The notes: generated by a model from the letters alone, not told the origin. A stretch of DNA of 64,000 bases from Pectobacterium sp. PL152 (GCA_021907015.1 CP091064.1:4526001-4590000), one strand, 5' to 3'; positions 11,592 to 23,036 are shown, counted from the stretch's first letter. Numbers and translations: made by a program.

Positions 11592-12436
11592 TTAGCATAG
11601 GGCTTCGGATTTGAGCCAGGCGATTTCGTCGGCCCAGATATCAGGGTTGATTGTCTCCAGAATCATCGGGATGCCATCAAAGCGGGCATCTTTCATGATA
11701 TAGCTGAAGGCCGTTTTGCCAATATTACCTTCCCCAGACTATGGTGTCGATCAACGCGACTGGCGAACGCGCTTTTCGCATCATTCAAGTGCATTCCGCG
11801 CAGATAGCGGAACCCAACAATGCGATCAAACTCAGCAAAGGTGGCCGCGCAATCTGCTTCCGTCCGCAGGTCGTAGCCGCCAGCGAAGGCGTGACAGGTA
11901 TCGATACAGACGCCAACGCGGCTTTTATCTTCTACGCCATCGATGATGGCCGCCAGATGCTCAAAGCGGAAACCGAGATTACTGCCTTGTCCGGCGGTGT
12001 TTTCAATCACGGCGGTGACCCCGTCCGTTTCCGCCAGCGCAATGTTGATGGACTCGGCAATACGGGCCAGACAGTCTGCTTCTTCGATCTGTTTCAGATG
12101 GCTACCGGGGTGAAAATTCAGCAGACTCAGCCCAAGCTGCTGGCAGCGGGACATTTCATCAATAAACGCGATGCGTGATTTCTCTAACGCCTCGGCATCT
12201 GGGTGGCCCAGATTAATCAGGTAACTGTCGTGGGGAAGAATCTGTGCTGACGTATAAGCGTACTGTTCACAGGCGGCTTTAAAACGGTCAATGACCTCGG
12301 TGCTGAGCGGTGCAGCCTGCCATTGGCGCTGGTTCTTGGTGAATAATGCGAAAGCCGTCGCCTTTATCTCATGTGCGCGAATCACGGCCTGATCGACTCC
12401 GCCAGATGCGCTAACGTGCGCCCCGATGTATTTCAT
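11592..12436 (-). CDS. nfo: Nfo, endonuclease IV (frameshifted)
   Basis: An AP endonuclease that cleaves DNA at abasic sites and removes blocked 3' ends. It is a TIM barrel with three zinc ions. Visible signatures are [14 protein letters not shown] at the start, [34 protein letters not shown] and [20 protein letters not shown], which hold the metal-binding His, Glu and Asp residues. The start is the internal ATG at 12436, matching E. coli; the open frame extends farther. One base is missing near 11730, after HHSLGKG. The repaired protein is 281 residues (E. coli 285). Confidence 0.94.
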
Positions 12437-12526
12437 GTTGGTCTCCTCTGATTTCGAGGACATTATTGCATCGTCATCGTATCGTCGCGCAGGTTAATCA
12501 GACGTTAACAGGTAAATAATTTATCG

Positions 12527-13598
12527 TTAGCCGAATAAATGCTCGAAGAACAGATTGATGCCTGCACCGCCAACCACCAGCCAGATAAACAGAATGAGGG
12601 CCAGCAGCAGCGGTTTTGCGCCGGCCTGACGGATGGCACTGAAGCGGGTGGTGAGCCCCAGCGCAACCATCGCCATGGTGAGTAGCAGATTATCAAGCTG
12701 GACCAGTTGCGTGACGACGACGGGGAAAGGAGCTGGAAGGAATTGAAGGCGGCCACAGCGATAAATCCCAAGGCAAACCACGGGAACATCAGTGGAACCG
12801 CGTCTTGCACATCACTTTTTGCGTCGCCTTTTTCAGGCAAAACCCAAGAATGACAAGGAAAGGCGCCAACATCATCACGCGCAGCATTTTGCTGATGACG
12901 GCGATATTTTCTGTGGCACCATCGACAGCATGTCCGGCGGCAACGACCTGAGCGACTTCATGTATCGTCGAGCCAAAGTACAGGCCAGCGATCTGCGGCG
13001 TGACCTCAATCCAGTGATGATCGAGATTGAGCTGATAGAGCCACGGATACAAAAACATGGCTGTCGTACCGAAAATCACCACGGTTGAAACGGCGACGGC
13101 AATGGCATTGCTGGATGCTTTGACAACGGGTGCGGTTGCCATGATCGCCGCCGCGCCGCAGATGCTGCTGCCAGCACCGATGAGTATCACGGTTTCATTG
13201 TCGAGCTTCAGCCAGCGTTTGCCCATCCAGCAGGCGAGCAAAAACGTCAGCGTGACCACGGTAAGGTCGACGGCGACGCCAGTCACGCCAACGGCGGTAA
13301 TCTGCTGAAAGCTGAGACGAAAGCCATAAAGTATGATGCCCCAGCGGAGTAAATGCTGTTTGACCCACAGCACACCAGGGTCGCACAGCGGATGAAGCCG
13401 TGGATAAACGCTGTTTCCCAGCACGATCCCCATCAGGATCGCTAATGTCAGTGAACCCGGTCCCCAGTGGGCGATTTTCGGAATATTTGCCAGCCAGAGG
13501 AGTGAAAAAGTTATTAAACTTACTAACAGCAGACCGGGTAATCGCGCTTTTGCTCCATTGGGTGGAACCATCGCTTGTAACGTTGCAGGAAGAGCCAT
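12527..13598 (-). CDS. yeiH: YeiH, UPF0324 inner-membrane protein (frameshifted)
   Basis: A polytopic membrane protein of the UPF0324/YeiH family, widely co-located with a divergent LysR gene as here. About ten hydrophobic segments are seen; conserved stretches are [28 protein letters not shown] and [15 protein letters not shown]. The start MALPATL at 13598 is chosen to fit family length; an in-frame ATG at 13727 would overlap yeiE. Breaks lie near 12821 (A run) and 12730. A role in sulfite handling has been proposed through its regulator YeiE; nothing in the sequence proves the substrate. Confidence 0.88.
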
Positions 13599-13680
13599 GG
13601 GTTTGGTGCCTATTCTGACCGTACCGAATTGAGAAGCCAGCTTATAATCCACGAGATTAAAAGAGAAATTGATTATATAT

Positions 13681-13698
13681 TTATAACCTATAGGTATT
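13681..13698. promoter_or_regulatory. Candidate YeiE operator between yeiH and yeiE
   Basis: The palindrome ATAACCTATAGGTAT, with the perfect core ACCTATAGGT at 13686-13695, lies in the 118-base divergent promoter region, 21 bases before the yeiE ATG. A symmetric site here is expected for an autoregulating LysR-type protein; assignment to YeiE is inference. Confidence 0.45.
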
Positions 13699-13716
13699 TC
13701 AGATAAAGAGCGCACT

Positions 13717-14590
13717 ATGCATATCACGTTACGTCAGCTGGAAGTCTTTGCCGAAGTCCTGAAAAGTGGTTCAACGACACAGGCGTCCGTTGTGCTTGCC
13801 CTGTCTCAATCGGCTGTGAGCGCCGCGCTGGCGGATTTAGAAGGGCAGTTGGGTGTTCAACTTTTCGATCGCGTTGGCAAACGCCTGGTGGTCAATGAAC
13901 ATGGCCGCTTGCTGTACCCCAAGGCGCTGGCATTACTTGAACAGTCGATGGAGATTGAACAGCTTTTCCGCCGTGATAATGGGGCGCTGCGTATATATGC
14001 CAGCAGCACCATCGGCAACTACCTGTTGCCCGCCATGATTGCTCGCTATCGCCATGACTACCCTGAAATTCCGCTGGAGCTGCATGTTGGCAATACGAAA
14101 GATGTGATCACCCGCGTGTCTGAATTCAGCGTCGATTTAGGTTTGATTGAAGGCCCTTGCCACCATCCTGATTTGATTACGCAGCCCTGGCTGGAAGACG
14201 AGTTGGTGGTCTTTTGCTCTCCCTGAACATCCGCTCAGCCGGGGTTCGGTATCATTAGCCGCGCTGGCGGATGCGCATTGGATCCTACGTGAACGTGGCT
14301 CTGGTACGCGCGAAGTGCTGGATCATCTGCTGCTGACGCACCTGTCGCATTTTCATCTGGTCATGGAATTAGGTAATTCGGAGGCGATTAAACATGCGGT
14401 TCGCCACGGAATTGGCATCAGCTGCCTGTCGCGACATGTCATTGCCGAACAGCTGGCGTCGGGGTCGCTGGTGGAGTTGAAGGTGCCGTTGCCTAAACTC
14501 ACGCGGACGCTGTATCTGGTACATCACCGACAGAAACATCTTTCAAATGTGCTGCAGCGCTTCCTGAGTTATTGCTGCGAAACGCCATAG
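13717..14590 (+). CDS. yeiE: YeiE, LysR-type transcriptional regulator (frameshifted)
   Basis: A LysR-family activator. Residues 1-60 form a winged helix-turn-helix ([20 protein letters not shown], then [24 protein letters not shown]), and the rest is a periplasmic-binding-like effector domain. The frame breaks near 14221 (FCSP, then [23 protein letters not shown] in another frame), consistent with one extra C. It is divergent from yeiH, its usual partner. In Cronobacter a YeiE protein has been reported to sense sulfite and control yeiH; transfer of that role is inference. Confidence 0.92.
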
Positions 14591-14725
14591 CGAAAATATT
14601 TTCTGCTGCTAATAATCGGACGCGAGTTATTAAGCTCTCTTATAACTCGACGATCTTAACTATTCAGCACAACGCTATTTGCTACAATCCCGCCTCGATT
14701 TTTAGCACGAGCACGCAGGATAACA

Positions 14726-16201
14726 ATGGCTCAGCACGATATTCAACAAACTACACAGGGCGCACCGACCCTGCGCCGTGAACTGAAAGCACGGCATTTA
14801 ACGATGATCGCCATTGGCGGATCGATTGGCACCGGGTTATTTGTCGCCTCTGGTGCGACGGTTTCACAAGCTGGCCCCGGTGGCGCACTGCTGTCTTATG
14901 CCCTGATTGGGCTGATGGTTTACTTCCTGATGACCAGTCTGGGCGAACTGGCGGCGTTCATGCCGGTGTCCGGTTCATTTTCTACCTACGGTTCCCGCTA
15001 TGTTGAAGAAGGGTTCGGTTTCGCACTGGGCTGGAACTATTGGTACAACTGGGCGGTGACCATCGCGGTCGATCTGGTCGCCGCGCAGTTGGTGATGGGA
15101 TATTGGTTCCCTGAGGTTTCCGGCTGGATCTGGAGCGCCCTTTTCCTGGCGCTGATGTTCCTGCTTAACTACATTTCCGTGAAAGGGTTTGGTGAAGCAG
15201 AGTACTGGTTCTCACTGATTAAAGTGACGACAGTTATCATTTTCATTGCCGTTGGCGTGATGATGATTACGGGCATCATGAGCGGTGCGGAAAATGCGGG
15301 GTTCCACAACTGGCAGATCGGTGATGCGCCGTTTGCCGGGGGCTTTTCCGCGATGATTGGCGTGGCGATGATCGTCGGTTTCTCTTTTCAGGGAACGGAA
15401 CTGATCGGCGTGGCGGCGGGAGAATCTCATGATCCAGGGAAAAACATACCCCGCGCGATTCGTCAGGTTTTCTGGCGTATCCTGTTGTTCTACATCTTCG
15501 CGATTCTGATTATCAGCTTAATCATTCCTTATACCGATCCGAACCTGCTGCGTAATGACGTAAAAGACATTACGGTAAGCCCGTTCACGCTGGTGTTTGA
15601 GAATGCGGGCCTGCTGTCTGCTGCTGCCGTCATGAACGCGGTCATCCTGACGGCGGTGCTGTCGGCGGGTAACTCCGGGATGTATGCCTCTACGCGTATG
15701 CTGTTTACGCTGGCATCGGAAGGTAAAGCGCCGCGTATTTTCGCCAGATTGTCAAAAGGTGGCGTGCCGCGCAATGCACTGTATGCCACAACCGTGGTGG
15801 CGGCGCTGTGTTTCCTGTCTTCTTTGTATGGCAACCAAACGGTTTATCTGTGGCTGCTGAATACGTCCGGCATGACAGGCTTTATTGCCTGGCTGGGGAT
15901 CGCAATCAGTCATTACCGTTTCCGTCGCGGATACGTTATGCAGGGCCACGATCTTAACCGTCTGCCTTATCAATCGAGTTTCTTCCCGCTGGGGCCGATC
16001 TTTGCGTTTGTACTCTGCCTGATCATCACGTTGGGACAGAACTATCAGGCATTTCTGGAAGATAAGATCGACTGGTATGGCGTGACGGCGACGTACATCG
16101 GGATCCCGCTGTTCCTGTTGATTTGGTTTGGCTATAAGCTGTGCCGTGGAACACGGTTCATCAAGTATCAGGATATGACGTTCCCCGACCATAAAGACTA
16201 A
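14726..16201 (+). CDS. lysP: LysP, lysine-specific permease
   Basis: An inner-membrane APC-family proton symporter for L-lysine; in E. coli it also inhibits CadC. The 491-residue protein has 12 predicted membrane segments, the GGSIGTGLFVASG motif in helix 1, a GWNYWYNWAV segment and FSFQGTELIGVAAGES in helix 6. E. coli LysP is 489 residues. A plausible -10 TACAAT lies about 35 bases upstream. Frame intact. The cirA-lysP-yeiE order is as in E. coli. Confidence 0.95.
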   Translation: MAQHDIQQTTQGAPTLRRELKARHLTMIAIGGSIGTGLFVASGATVSQAGPGGALLSYALIGLMVYFLMTSLGELAAFMPVSGSFSTYGSRYVEEGFGFALGWNYWYNWAVTIAVDLVAAQLVMGYWFPEVSGWIWSALFLALMFLLNYISVKGFGEAEYWFSLIKVTTVIIFIAVGVMMITGIMSGAENAGFHNWQIGDAPFAGGFSAMIGVAMIVGFSFQGTELIGVAAGESHDPGKNIPRAIRQVFWRILLFYIFAILIISLIIPYTDPNLLRNDVKDITVSPFTLVFENAGLLSAAAVMNAVILTAVLSAGNSGMYASTRMLFTLASEGKAPRIFARLSKGGVPRNALYATTVVAALCFLSSLYGNQTVYLWLLNTSGMTGFIAWLGIAISHYRFRRGYVMQGHDLNRLPYQSSFFPLGPIFAFVLCLIITLGQNYQAFLEDKIDWYGVTATYIGIPLFLLIWFGYKLCRGTRFIKYQDMTFPDHKD

Positions 16202-16221
16202 ATCGCAAGCGCGCGGTTAAC

Positions 16222-16250
16222 AGGCGACTCCTTGATGGGGTCGCCTTTTT
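16222..16250 (+). terminator. Rho-independent terminator of lysP
   Basis: AGGCGACTCC, loop TTGA, then GGGGTCGCCT with a following T run, about 20 bases after the lysP stop. Confidence 0.85.
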
Positions 16251-16442
16251 ATTGGTTTTTCTTTTCCAGTACCACAATGCTTATCTCTCGTGATGAATTT
16301 ATGTTGATTTAAATCAAATTTATTCACCTTGATTTCACGGGGGTAATTTTTATTCATTCGATTTAATGATGAGTTTCTATGTATAACTGTATGTTTATAA
16401 ATGGTTTTTAACTGGGTCTTTGTTGTTTTTTATTGCGCATGT

Positions 16443-16475
16443 AAATGATTTTAATTTTCATTTACAATCATTTCC
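16443..16475. promoter_or_regulatory. Possible Fur-controlled promoter region of cirA
   Basis: An AT-rich stretch with overlapping AATGATTTTAAT and TTCATTTACAATCATT elements resembles degenerate Fur hexamers. The match to the 19-base Fur consensus is only moderate. The claim rests mainly on cirA being iron-repressed in E. coli. The rest of the 339-base lysP-cirA gap is AT-rich and holds the lysP terminator. Confidence 0.35.
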
Positions 16476-16540
16476 CGATCATTACAATGTGTCCGACAAA
16501 AAAACTCAATGTAAATTATTAATTTTGAGGACACAGACGC

Positions 16541-18666
16541 ATGGCAATAAATATAAGAAAATCGGTGGCATTAGCGCTTGCTACAACCGTATCTACACCA
16601 GTTATCGCTGCACAGGACGATACGATGGTTGTAACGGCTTCTGGCTATGAACAAAAAATCACTGAAGCGGCGGCGAGTATTTCGGTTGTCAGTCAGGATG
16701 AACTGACTAAGCGTAAATATAACGATCTTGGCGAAGCGCTCAGCGACGTGGAAGGCGTAGATGTGCGCAGTTCAACGGGTAAGACTGGTGGCTTGGACAT
16801 CAGCATTCGCGGTATGCCAAGTGACTATACGCTGATTCTGGTTGATGGTATTCGCCAGAACGGTTCATCGGATGTCACGCCGAACGGGTTTGGTACGATG
16901 AACACCAGTTTTATTCCCCGCTGGCGGCGATAGAGCGTATTGAAGTTATCCGTGGGCCGATGTCAACGCTATATGGTTCTGACGCAATGGGCGGTGTGGT
17001 CAATATCATCACCAAAAAGCGTCGAAAGAATGGGTTGGGAATATCACGCTGGATCATACCTTCCAGGAAGACAGAGACTATGGTGACGCTTCCAAATTCT
17101 CGATTTATTCCAGCGGTGCGCTAATCGAAGACAAACTGGGACTTGCCCTGCGCGCCAATATTTTACGCCGTGATGCGTCAGAGGTAAGTTCATCCTCGAC
17201 TGGACAGGAACTCAGTACGCGCGGCCCGAATCCCGTGAAGTCAGATAATTACCTTCTCGGCGGCAAACTATCCTGGCTGTTAGATAGCCGCAATACACTG
17301 TGGCTCGATGGTGAAGTCTCCAACCAGAAATATGATAACAAGCAAGAACAGCTTGGCGCGCTTGGCGCGGGAGCAGCTACTCGGGGCGGCGGTTATGAAG
17401 ATACACTGCGTTACGAGCGTCGTAAGGTTACGTTGGGAAGTGATAATCAGCTCGATTTTGGTACATGGAATTCGAGCTTGTCCTTCAACCAGACTGAAAA
17501 TAAAGGACGTTTGATCCCTCGCTCTACGGTACCTGCGGGCTCAGTAACGGCAGGGCAAAAGCGCGAGCTTAAAAACACCAACTACATCCTTGATACGAAA
17601 CTGGTGAGCCCGCTAGAGAGAGCCATTTACTGACGTTAGGTGGGCAATATTGGAATGCCGTCATGAAAGACGGGATTGTTTTGGCGAATACGGGCGAAAA
17701 ATTCGAACAGAATTCGTGGTCACTTTTGCTGAAGATGAATGGCGTATTGTTGATTCGCTCGCGCTAACAACAGGTGCTCGTTATGAACACCATGAAGCAT
17801 TTGGTGGTCATGTGAGCCCGCGTGCCTATTTAGTGTGGAATGCGTTGGATGAATTAACGATCAAAGGTGGGGTAAGTACAGGCTACAAGACACCGTCATT
17901 GGCGCGGTTACATAACGGGATAAGTGGCGTAACAGGACAAGGCACGCGCAATACGATTGGCAACCCAAATCTGAAGCCAGAAGAAAGCGTGAATACGGAA
18001 CTGGGTGCGTACTATGAGCATTTTAGCGGTTTCTCTACTAACGCTACGCTTTTCCATAACCGCTTCCGCAATAAGATCGATAATTACGACATTGATACAG
18101 TAACGTCTAGCTATCGCAATATCGGTAAAGCGAATACACAAGGTTTGGAACTGGGTTCAACGATCCCGCTATGGTCGGATAACTGGACGCTGAATGTGAA
18201 TTACACCTTTACTGACAGCGAGCAGAAAGGCGGAGAAAATCCTGGTGCTCGCTTGACCAATACGCCTAAGCACATGGCAAATGCCCGTTTAAACTGGAAT
18301 GTGAACGAGCAGTTAAGTACCTGGCTTAAAGCTGAATATCGGGGTAAAACGGCACGCTTTACGGAAAATTATTCCACGCTTGCCGCAGCAAGCAACCAAG
18401 CAAACAGAGTCGTCTATGACAATCTTGGCTCGGATTTCAAATCATTTACCGTCGTAAATCTGGGCGGATCGTATAAGATTTCTAAAGCAGTGACATTGAA
18501 TGGGTCAGTCAATAACCTGTTAGATAAAGACTTCACTAAAACCTATGTTTTCCCTGTTGGTACGGATACCACGACGGCTGGCGATTACTTTACGTCAAGC
18601 CAGGTTACTACGGGCTCCGTACTGCCGGGTCGTAACTACTGGGTATCGGTAAACGTCAACTTCTGA
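16541..18666 (+). CDS. cirA: CirA-like TonB-dependent catecholate siderophore receptor (frameshifted)
   Basis: An outer-membrane gated channel for ferric catecholates (in E. coli also the colicin Ia/Ib receptor). A signal peptide ends STPVIAA, then a TonB box DTMVVTA. The plug domain has [20 protein letters not shown] and [20 protein letters not shown]; a 22-strand barrel follows, ending [11 protein letters not shown] with terminal Phe. At least four breaks are seen, near 16918 (C run), 17023 (A run), 17620 and 17727 (T run). The repaired length is about 708 residues, longer than E. coli CirA (663). lysP context supports CirA. Confidence 0.88.
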
Positions 18667-19157
18667 TGAAACCTCTCCCCGGAATGAGTTAACTTGTTCC
18701 GGGGTATTATGCCCCTCGCTGACTTCCTTTCTCCAATGACATGGCACCACTTCTGCTGTTTTTCTCGCGAATGTATTCTTTCTGATTAACTACGGGGCGT
18801 AGTTGTGCCCCTTATTACCGCCATCTCTTTGCCGATGTCATGAGAACAATGCGCAATTATCAGCAGGGCTTTATTGTTTTTGTGATATTTCTGAATATCG
18901 TGCCTAACAATGTCGATGAATGAAATTCATTATATTAGGTATTGTTAATTGCTTTAATGCTGACTACGCTTCACGTTACGGAGTGATGGATTTCCCATGA
19001 GGCAGGAAGTGTAACGTTATTAATACGTTCGTTGTCTTGTGTCGTACAGAGAATTTAATTCATTATTTTTGTATGAGAATACCTGTCGTGATTGCCGATT
19101 GCGGAACGCTTGATATCTGCAATCGGCAATCAGTGTATGAATAGCAACCAGGGCACG
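18667..19157. other. cirA-dehydrogenase intergenic region
   Basis: About 490 bases without a credible gene. A stem CCCCGGAA/TTCCGGGG at 18675-18703 without a T run may end cirA transcription. AACTACG-GGG-CGTAGTT forms a small hairpin near 18790. The remainder is AT-rich and likely contains the promoter of the next gene. Confidence 0.45.
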
Positions 19158-20126
19158 ATGATGTTAAAAATTACCTTTTTGGATAAAGGCTCACTGCCTG
19201 AAACCATTTTCCTGAAAAAGACGACTTTTAGGCGGCCACAATGCCGCCATGAATGGATTGAATATAACTACACCTCGCCCGATCACGTTATCGCCCGAGC
19301 AAAAGACACCCACGTTATCATCACGAATAAAGCCCTATTAACGCGAGACACCTTGGCCGCGTTGCCTGAGTTAAAGCTGATTGCGGTGACGGCAACGGGA
19401 ACCGACAATATCGACCTTGTTGCTGCCAAAGAACTGGGTATCACGGTCAAAAATGTACCGGGCTACTCGACGCAGGCTGTGTCCGAGCACGTGATAGCCA
19501 TGATTTTCGCGCTAAAGCACAGCCTGATGGCGTGGTATCGCGATCAATTGAGCGATCGCTGGGCCAGCCAATCGCAGTTTGCTTATTTTGATCATCCCGT
19601 CAAAGACATCGCGGGTGCTACGCTGGGCATCATCGGGGCGGGGACGATTGGGCGGGAGGTCGCACGTCTGGCGCAGGCGCTGGGGATGAAGGTGATTTTT
19701 GCCGAGCACCGTGGGGCCGTACAGTGTCGTGCCGGTTATCTGCCGTTTGAAGACGTTCTGCGGCTGGCGAATGTGATTTCACTCAACTGCCCACTTAATG
19801 CGAGCACCCAGCATCTGATTAATGCGGAGACGCTCGCGCTGTGTAAGCCCACTGCGTTTATTATTAACACTGCCAGAGGCGGGCTGATCGATGAGCGCGC
19901 GCTGGCAGAAGCCTTGCAGCAGCGTGTCATTGCCGGTGCTGCGCTAGACTGCCTGACGCAGGAACCGCCAGCAAAAGACAATCCATTGATGGTCGCGGCG
20001 AAAACCCTGCCGAACCTTTTGATTACCCCACATATCTCCTGGACGTCTGCTTCATCGCTGCAACTGTTGATGGAAAAGACGATTGAAAATATTGATGAGT
20101 ATGCCCAGCAGAACGGATACAAATAA
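19158..20126 (+). CDS. NAD-dependent D-2-hydroxyacid dehydrogenase
   Basis: A cytoplasmic oxidoreductase of the glycerate dehydrogenase/hydroxypyruvate reductase group, interconverting a D-2-hydroxyacid and its 2-oxoacid. The Rossmann motif GAGTIG is at residues 160-165. The catalytic trio is visible: Arg240 in INTARGGLID, Glu269 in LTQEPP and His292 in TPHISW. The start at 19158 (or the adjacent ATG at 19161) follows CAGGG and gives a 322-residue protein; an upstream in-frame ATG at 19137 lacks a good ribosome binding site. Substrate is not determined. It opens the accessory insert between cirA and fghA. Frame intact. Confidence 0.88.
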   Translation: MMLKITFLDKGSLPETIFLKKTTFRRPQCRHEWIEYNYTSPDHVIARAKDTHVIITNKALLTRDTLAALPELKLIAVTATGTDNIDLVAAKELGITVKNVPGYSTQAVSEHVIAMIFALKHSLMAWYRDQLSDRWASQSQFAYFDHPVKDIAGATLGIIGAGTIGREVARLAQALGMKVIFAEHRGAVQCRAGYLPFEDVLRLANVISLNCPLNASTQHLINAETLALCKPTAFIINTARGGLIDERALAEALQQRVIAGAALDCLTQEPPAKDNPLMVAAKTLPNLLITPHISWTSASSLQLLMEKTIENIDEYAQQNGYK

Positions 20127-20151
20127 GAGGTATTTTGATTTCGCCGGGTAT

Positions 20152-20385
20152 GAGGGAATATTGCCCGGCAGCGAAAATATGATATTCATCAATTTTAATT
20201 GATTACCAAAATTGAACGTTTCATCAGATTGAATCTTTTGCCATCGATTATCTGCGTCAGGCACATTATATCCACGAGGGAATAAAGATATCCGCGAGGG
20301 AATGAAAGTGCCACACATCAGGCCTAAAGCGAAAACGCTATTCGTTGTGATTATTCTGATTCGCCTCTTTGTTGTATGAGGGAAT
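20152..20385 (+). repeat. Four dispersed GAGGGAAT motifs
   Basis: The octamer GAGGGAAT occurs at 20152, 20276, 20296 and 20378. Two copies lie in a near-perfect 20-base direct repeat (TATCCRCGAGGGAATRAAAG), two in TATGAGGGAATATT, and a close variant, GAGGGAAG, is at 20464. The 409-base gap between the dehydrogenase and the ABC permease is otherwise AT-rich with no gene. Confidence 0.6.
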
Positions 20386-20535
20386 ATTTATTTATTAATA
20401 ATAACGTCAGTAAATAATAGAACGAATGCCGTGTGATTTGTTGATGCAAAAAGCCGATTCAATGAGGGAAGGAGAGACGGGCTGTATTGTGAATCCGCCC
20501 CGAGTTCGGATGAACGGGGCGGAAGTCAGTGCGAA

Positions 20536-21530
20536 TCAGCGTTTCTGGATATACGTCATTGCCAGCGCGAGTGCCAGAACCAGACCTTTGATGATATCCA
20601 TGGCGTAGTAAGGCACGGAGAGCATCACCAGGCCATTCTGCAAGACGCCAAGAATAACGGCACCGAGCAGCGTACCCAACGCGTTTGGTTTGCCGGATCC
20701 CGCCAGCGAGAAACCAATGTAGGCAGCGGCAACGGCATCCATCAAATAGCCGCCTCCGGCATTGACCTGAGAAGATCCGATGCGTGATGCCAGTAAAATG
20801 CCGCCCAGCGCCGCGAGTAATGAAGAAAACACATACGCCTGTACCCGATAACGCGCGGTGCGAATGCCAGCAAGTCGAGCGGCTTCCGGGTTGCCGCCGA
20901 TGGCATACATCCGGCGACCGTGTTTGGTTAGGGACAGATACAGCTGCACTAACACCGTTACCGCCAGCATGATGACCACAATGACCGGTACCTGACCTAG
21001 CGTGGCAAAGAACTCAGGAATAACGCCCTCAGCCATCTCGCCGCTGGGCAACACCATGTTTTGCGTGATGGAGCCGCCATAGCTGTAGGTCATCGCGACG
21101 CCCTGAATGACGAACAGGCTGGCGAGCGTTGCCAGCATATCGGGAATCTTCAGTACGACGATAAGAAAGGCGTTGAATAGCCCAACCAGCGTACACAGCA
21201 GCAGCGTCAGGACGATCGCACCGGTGGTGCCGAATCCATGCCAGACAAACAGCGAGATCACCAGCGCATTAGCCAGCGACGCCGTTGACCCCACGGAAAG
21301 GTCAAACCCGCCGACGGACAGCGAAATCGAAACACCAATCGCAATCACCGTGACGATGGCGATAGAGCGCAGAATATTGATGATGTTATACGGATCGAGA
21401 AAGTTGTCCGATGCCAGCCCGAAGAGCGCAATCAGCGCGACAACCGTGATCAGCATGCCCCACTTATAGAGAAACTCAAAACGTGGTGACGGAAGGGGAG
21501 CGCCCCGTTAGATGAAAGTGGGTGACTCAC
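20536..21530 (-). CDS. Sugar-type ABC importer permease (RbsC family, frameshifted near start)
   Basis: A BPD_transp_2-family inner-membrane permease like RbsC/MglC. The first clear methionine, at 21456, gives 306 residues with about nine hydrophobic segments and the family stretch SVGGFDLSVGSTASLANALV. The N-terminus probably lies farther upstream: a GTG at 21530 overlaps the ATPase stop by four bases and its frame joins FEFLYKWGM after a break near 21505. Last gene of a two-gene minus-strand operon. Substrate is unknown. No second permease or binding protein is adjacent. Confidence 0.85.
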
Positions 21531-23036
21531 GCGGGAGTTCCTCCAGTTGAATATAAAAGTAAGGTTTCTTCGTCAATCTCAGCGGCGTTCAGCTCTGCGA
21601 CAATGCGGCCATCCCAGAGCACGCAGATGCGATCGCAGAGTCCGACAAGTTCGGAAAACTCGCCCGAGGCATAAATAATGCCTTTTCCCTGACGGGCGAG
21701 GCCGTCAATCAGCGTGAACAAGTCCTGTTTGGCCTTGATATCAACGCCTTTGGTCGGTTCGTCAAAAATCAGAACCTGTGCTTCACTGCGTAACCACTTG
21801 CCGATAGCCACTTTTTGCTGATTCCCACCTGACAGGCGTGCCAGCTTTTGCGCCGGACCGGTGGTGCGAACCACAAGCTGATCAACGATCCGTTTCGCCC
21901 AGCTAACAGCCTTGCTGCGGCTGAAAATACCCCAGCGGGAAAAACTGTCGGTGGCGGTGATGCTCAGATTCATGGTGACAGATTCATCAATAAAAATGCC
22001 TTCTTTACGCCGCTCTTCGGGAACCAGCGCCAGACCCTGTTCGACGGACTGGTGTGGCGAATGCGGTCGCCAGGGTCTACCGCGATATTCACCTTGTGCG
22101 ATTTGGCAGGGTTCCGCACCGAACAGCGCTTTACACAGCTCGGTTTCCCCGCGCCAGCCAGCCCGGCAATGCCCAGAATTTCTCCTTTGCGTAGCGTAAG
22201 AGAAATATTGTGCAGCAGCGTTTCGTCGTAAACCGGTGACCTGAAGCAGTGTCTCTGCGGCAGGTGTCGCTCGGCGCGGTGGGAAGATATCGTCAAGCCG
22301 GTGCCCCAGCATTCTCTCTACGATCGCTTCCCCGCTGAGTCCCCTGCATTGCGCCGCTGCTGACAAACTCGCCGTCACGCAGAACGGTCAACGTATCGCA
22401 GATTTCGCTCAGCTCATGAATACGGTGGGAAATAAACACGATCCCGATACCATCGGCCTGTAAACGGCGAACGACCTCGAAGAGGCGTGCGCTTTCAGCT
22501 TGATCCAGCGGGGCAGTGGGTTCATCTAAAATCAGGAAACGACACTCGTGGGACAAGGCGCGGGCGAGCAGAATTTGCTGTTTCTCGGCCAGCGAACAGG
22601 TATCCAGCCGCTGGCGAACATTCAGGTGAACGCCAAGCTGATCGAGCAGCGCCTGCGCCTGCCGGTATATCTGCGGCCAGCTCAGCAGATGCCCGTCCTG
22701 CGCCAGCGTATCCAGCATAATGTTTTCCGCCACGGACAGCGTGGGAACCAGCGCGACATCAACTTCCTGCTGCACCAGATGAATACCGTACCGCTTGGCA
22801 TCACGCGGTGAATGGACGTCGACCTGCTTGCCATTAATCAGGATGTCGCCCTGATAGTGATCGTAAGCGCCTGATAAGATCGTCATGAGCGTGGATTTAC
22901 CCGCGCCGTTTGCGCCAGTCAGGGCATGAATCGAACCACCTTCCAGTGTGAAATTAACCTGCTTGAGGGCGTGGAAACCAGAAAAGGAGATGGAAATGTT
23001 TTGCATTTCCAGTCGGCTTTGGGAGGTAGGGATCAT
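21527..23036 (-). CDS. Sugar-type ABC importer ATPase, two ABC domains (RbsA/MglA family, frameshifted)
   Basis: The energising subunit for the permease downstream. Domain 1 has Walker A GANGAGKST, a degenerate signature SLAEKQQILLARAL and Walker B FLILDEPTAPLD. Domain 2 has GLAGAGK, LVPEERRKEG, signature LSGGNQQKVAIGKWL and Walker B VLIFDEPTKGVD. This is the pattern of RbsA, MglA and AraG, which also have a weaker first half. At least four breaks lie between about 22340 and 22060. The segment between the two halves can be pieced together across frames, so the gene was probably complete. Divergent from hcxA. Confidence 0.85.

Noticed and set aside
14591-14725. Lysine riboswitch upstream of lysP
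   Set aside because: Only 135 bases are available and I see no conserved riboswitch core.
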